This document shows, in pieces, positions 5,560-5,644 of a DNA stretch of 5,644 nt. Within the stretch, counting starts at the first letter, position 1; every line of letters begins with the position of its first letter. Under the pieces are notes generated by a model. It had not been told where the DNA came from. It made no database searches and worked only from the letters and a program-made list of their open reading frames with translations. The position numbers and the translations under genes were made by a program. Source of the DNA: an uncultured Lachnospiraceae bacterium (GTDB lineage Bacteria > Bacillota > Clostridia > Lachnospirales > Lachnospiraceae); NCBI GenBank assembly GCA_910588285.1, contig CAJUQB010000160.1, forward strand, positions 1,873 through 7,516. Direction: 5' to 3'.

Positions 5560-5644
5560 ATGCTAACACAAAATGATATAAGAATCCTAAGCAAAATATT
5601 TTCTGATTATGGCTATGTCATGACAACGGCACAGCTTACAAATG
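5560..5644 (+). CDS. Putative AbiEi-family antitoxin / winged-helix DNA-binding protein, N-terminal fragment
   Basis: Twenty-eight codons are visible before the window ends, starting at ATG 5560 with GAGGTG (5549-5554) correctly placed upstream. The peptide reads MLTQNDIRILSKIFSDYGYV, then MTTAQLTN. A first helix ending in 'Y/G-YVMTTAQL' resembles the start of the winged-helix N-terminal domain of type IV AbiEi antitoxins ('...G.itTkeL...'), which in many Firmicutes begins with such a short helix-turn-helix. A full-length AbiEi would be about 200 residues and be followed by a nucleotidyltransferase-like AbiEii toxin; neither can be seen. Its own promoter and inverted repeat, and its AT-rich DNA next to the GC-richer truncated cotJC, fit an acquired module. 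With so little sequence, another small winged-helix regulator remains possible. Confidence 0.5.
   Translation, partial: MLTQNDIRILSKIFSDYGYVMTTAQLTN

Noticed and set aside
1..5644. CRISPR array, tRNA or rRNA gene, or a complete insertion sequence
   Set aside because: No regularly spaced long repeats, no tRNA-like cloverleaf or rRNA words, and no transposase reading frame were seen.

Overview
The window looks like a chromosomal stretch from an anaerobic, motile, spore-forming Firmicute, most likely a Lachnospiraceae/Clostridium cluster XIVa-type organism. Three things point this way: strong AGGAGG-type ribosome binding sites, two long chemoreceptors with the clostridial EQTNLLSLNASIEAARAGE tip, and a fragment of the spore-coat manganese catalase CotJC. 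This is judged by reading the sequence; no database search was possible.

Layout, left to right. (1) The 5' part of a sugar phosphate isomerase/epimerase-like TIM-barrel gene runs leftwards off the window edge (293 to 1, minus). (2) A 173-bp divergent control region holds a minus-strand -10 box inside a palindrome and several short phased repeats. (3) A complete AraC/XylS-family regulator (467-1297, plus) probably controls the divergent isomerase gene or operon. (4) A 177-bp AT-rich gap carries a near-consensus vegetative promoter. (5) Two tandem methyl-accepting chemotaxis receptors follow (1475-3259 and 3385-5106, plus). They have different extracellular Cache-type sensors but almost the same signalling tip, and a 10-bp-stem hairpin lies between them. 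(6) A convergent terminator region occupies 5107-5186. (7) A 3' remnant of cotJC lies on the minus strand (5187 to about 5459) and has lost its N-terminal half. (8) Abutting the break is AT-rich DNA with a good plus-strand promoter, an inverted repeat and the first 28 codons of a gene that resembles the DNA-binding N-terminus of AbiEi-family antitoxins (5560 to the window end).

How the genes may work together. The AraC regulator has an N-terminal cupin-like ligand pocket and probably responds to a sugar-like effector to control the isomerase operon. The chemoreceptors would report periplasm-side (outer-face) ligands to CheA/CheW. Their closeness to a sugar-catabolic locus hints at, but does not prove, taxis toward a related nutrient. 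The right end looks like a scar: an accessory, AbiE-like module sits where the front of cotJC should be.

Most of the window is ordinary for this kind of genome. I see no clearly new system. The two places most worth a second look are the phased-repeat operator region (341-399) and the cotJC break next to the putative AbiEi gene (about 5456-5644).
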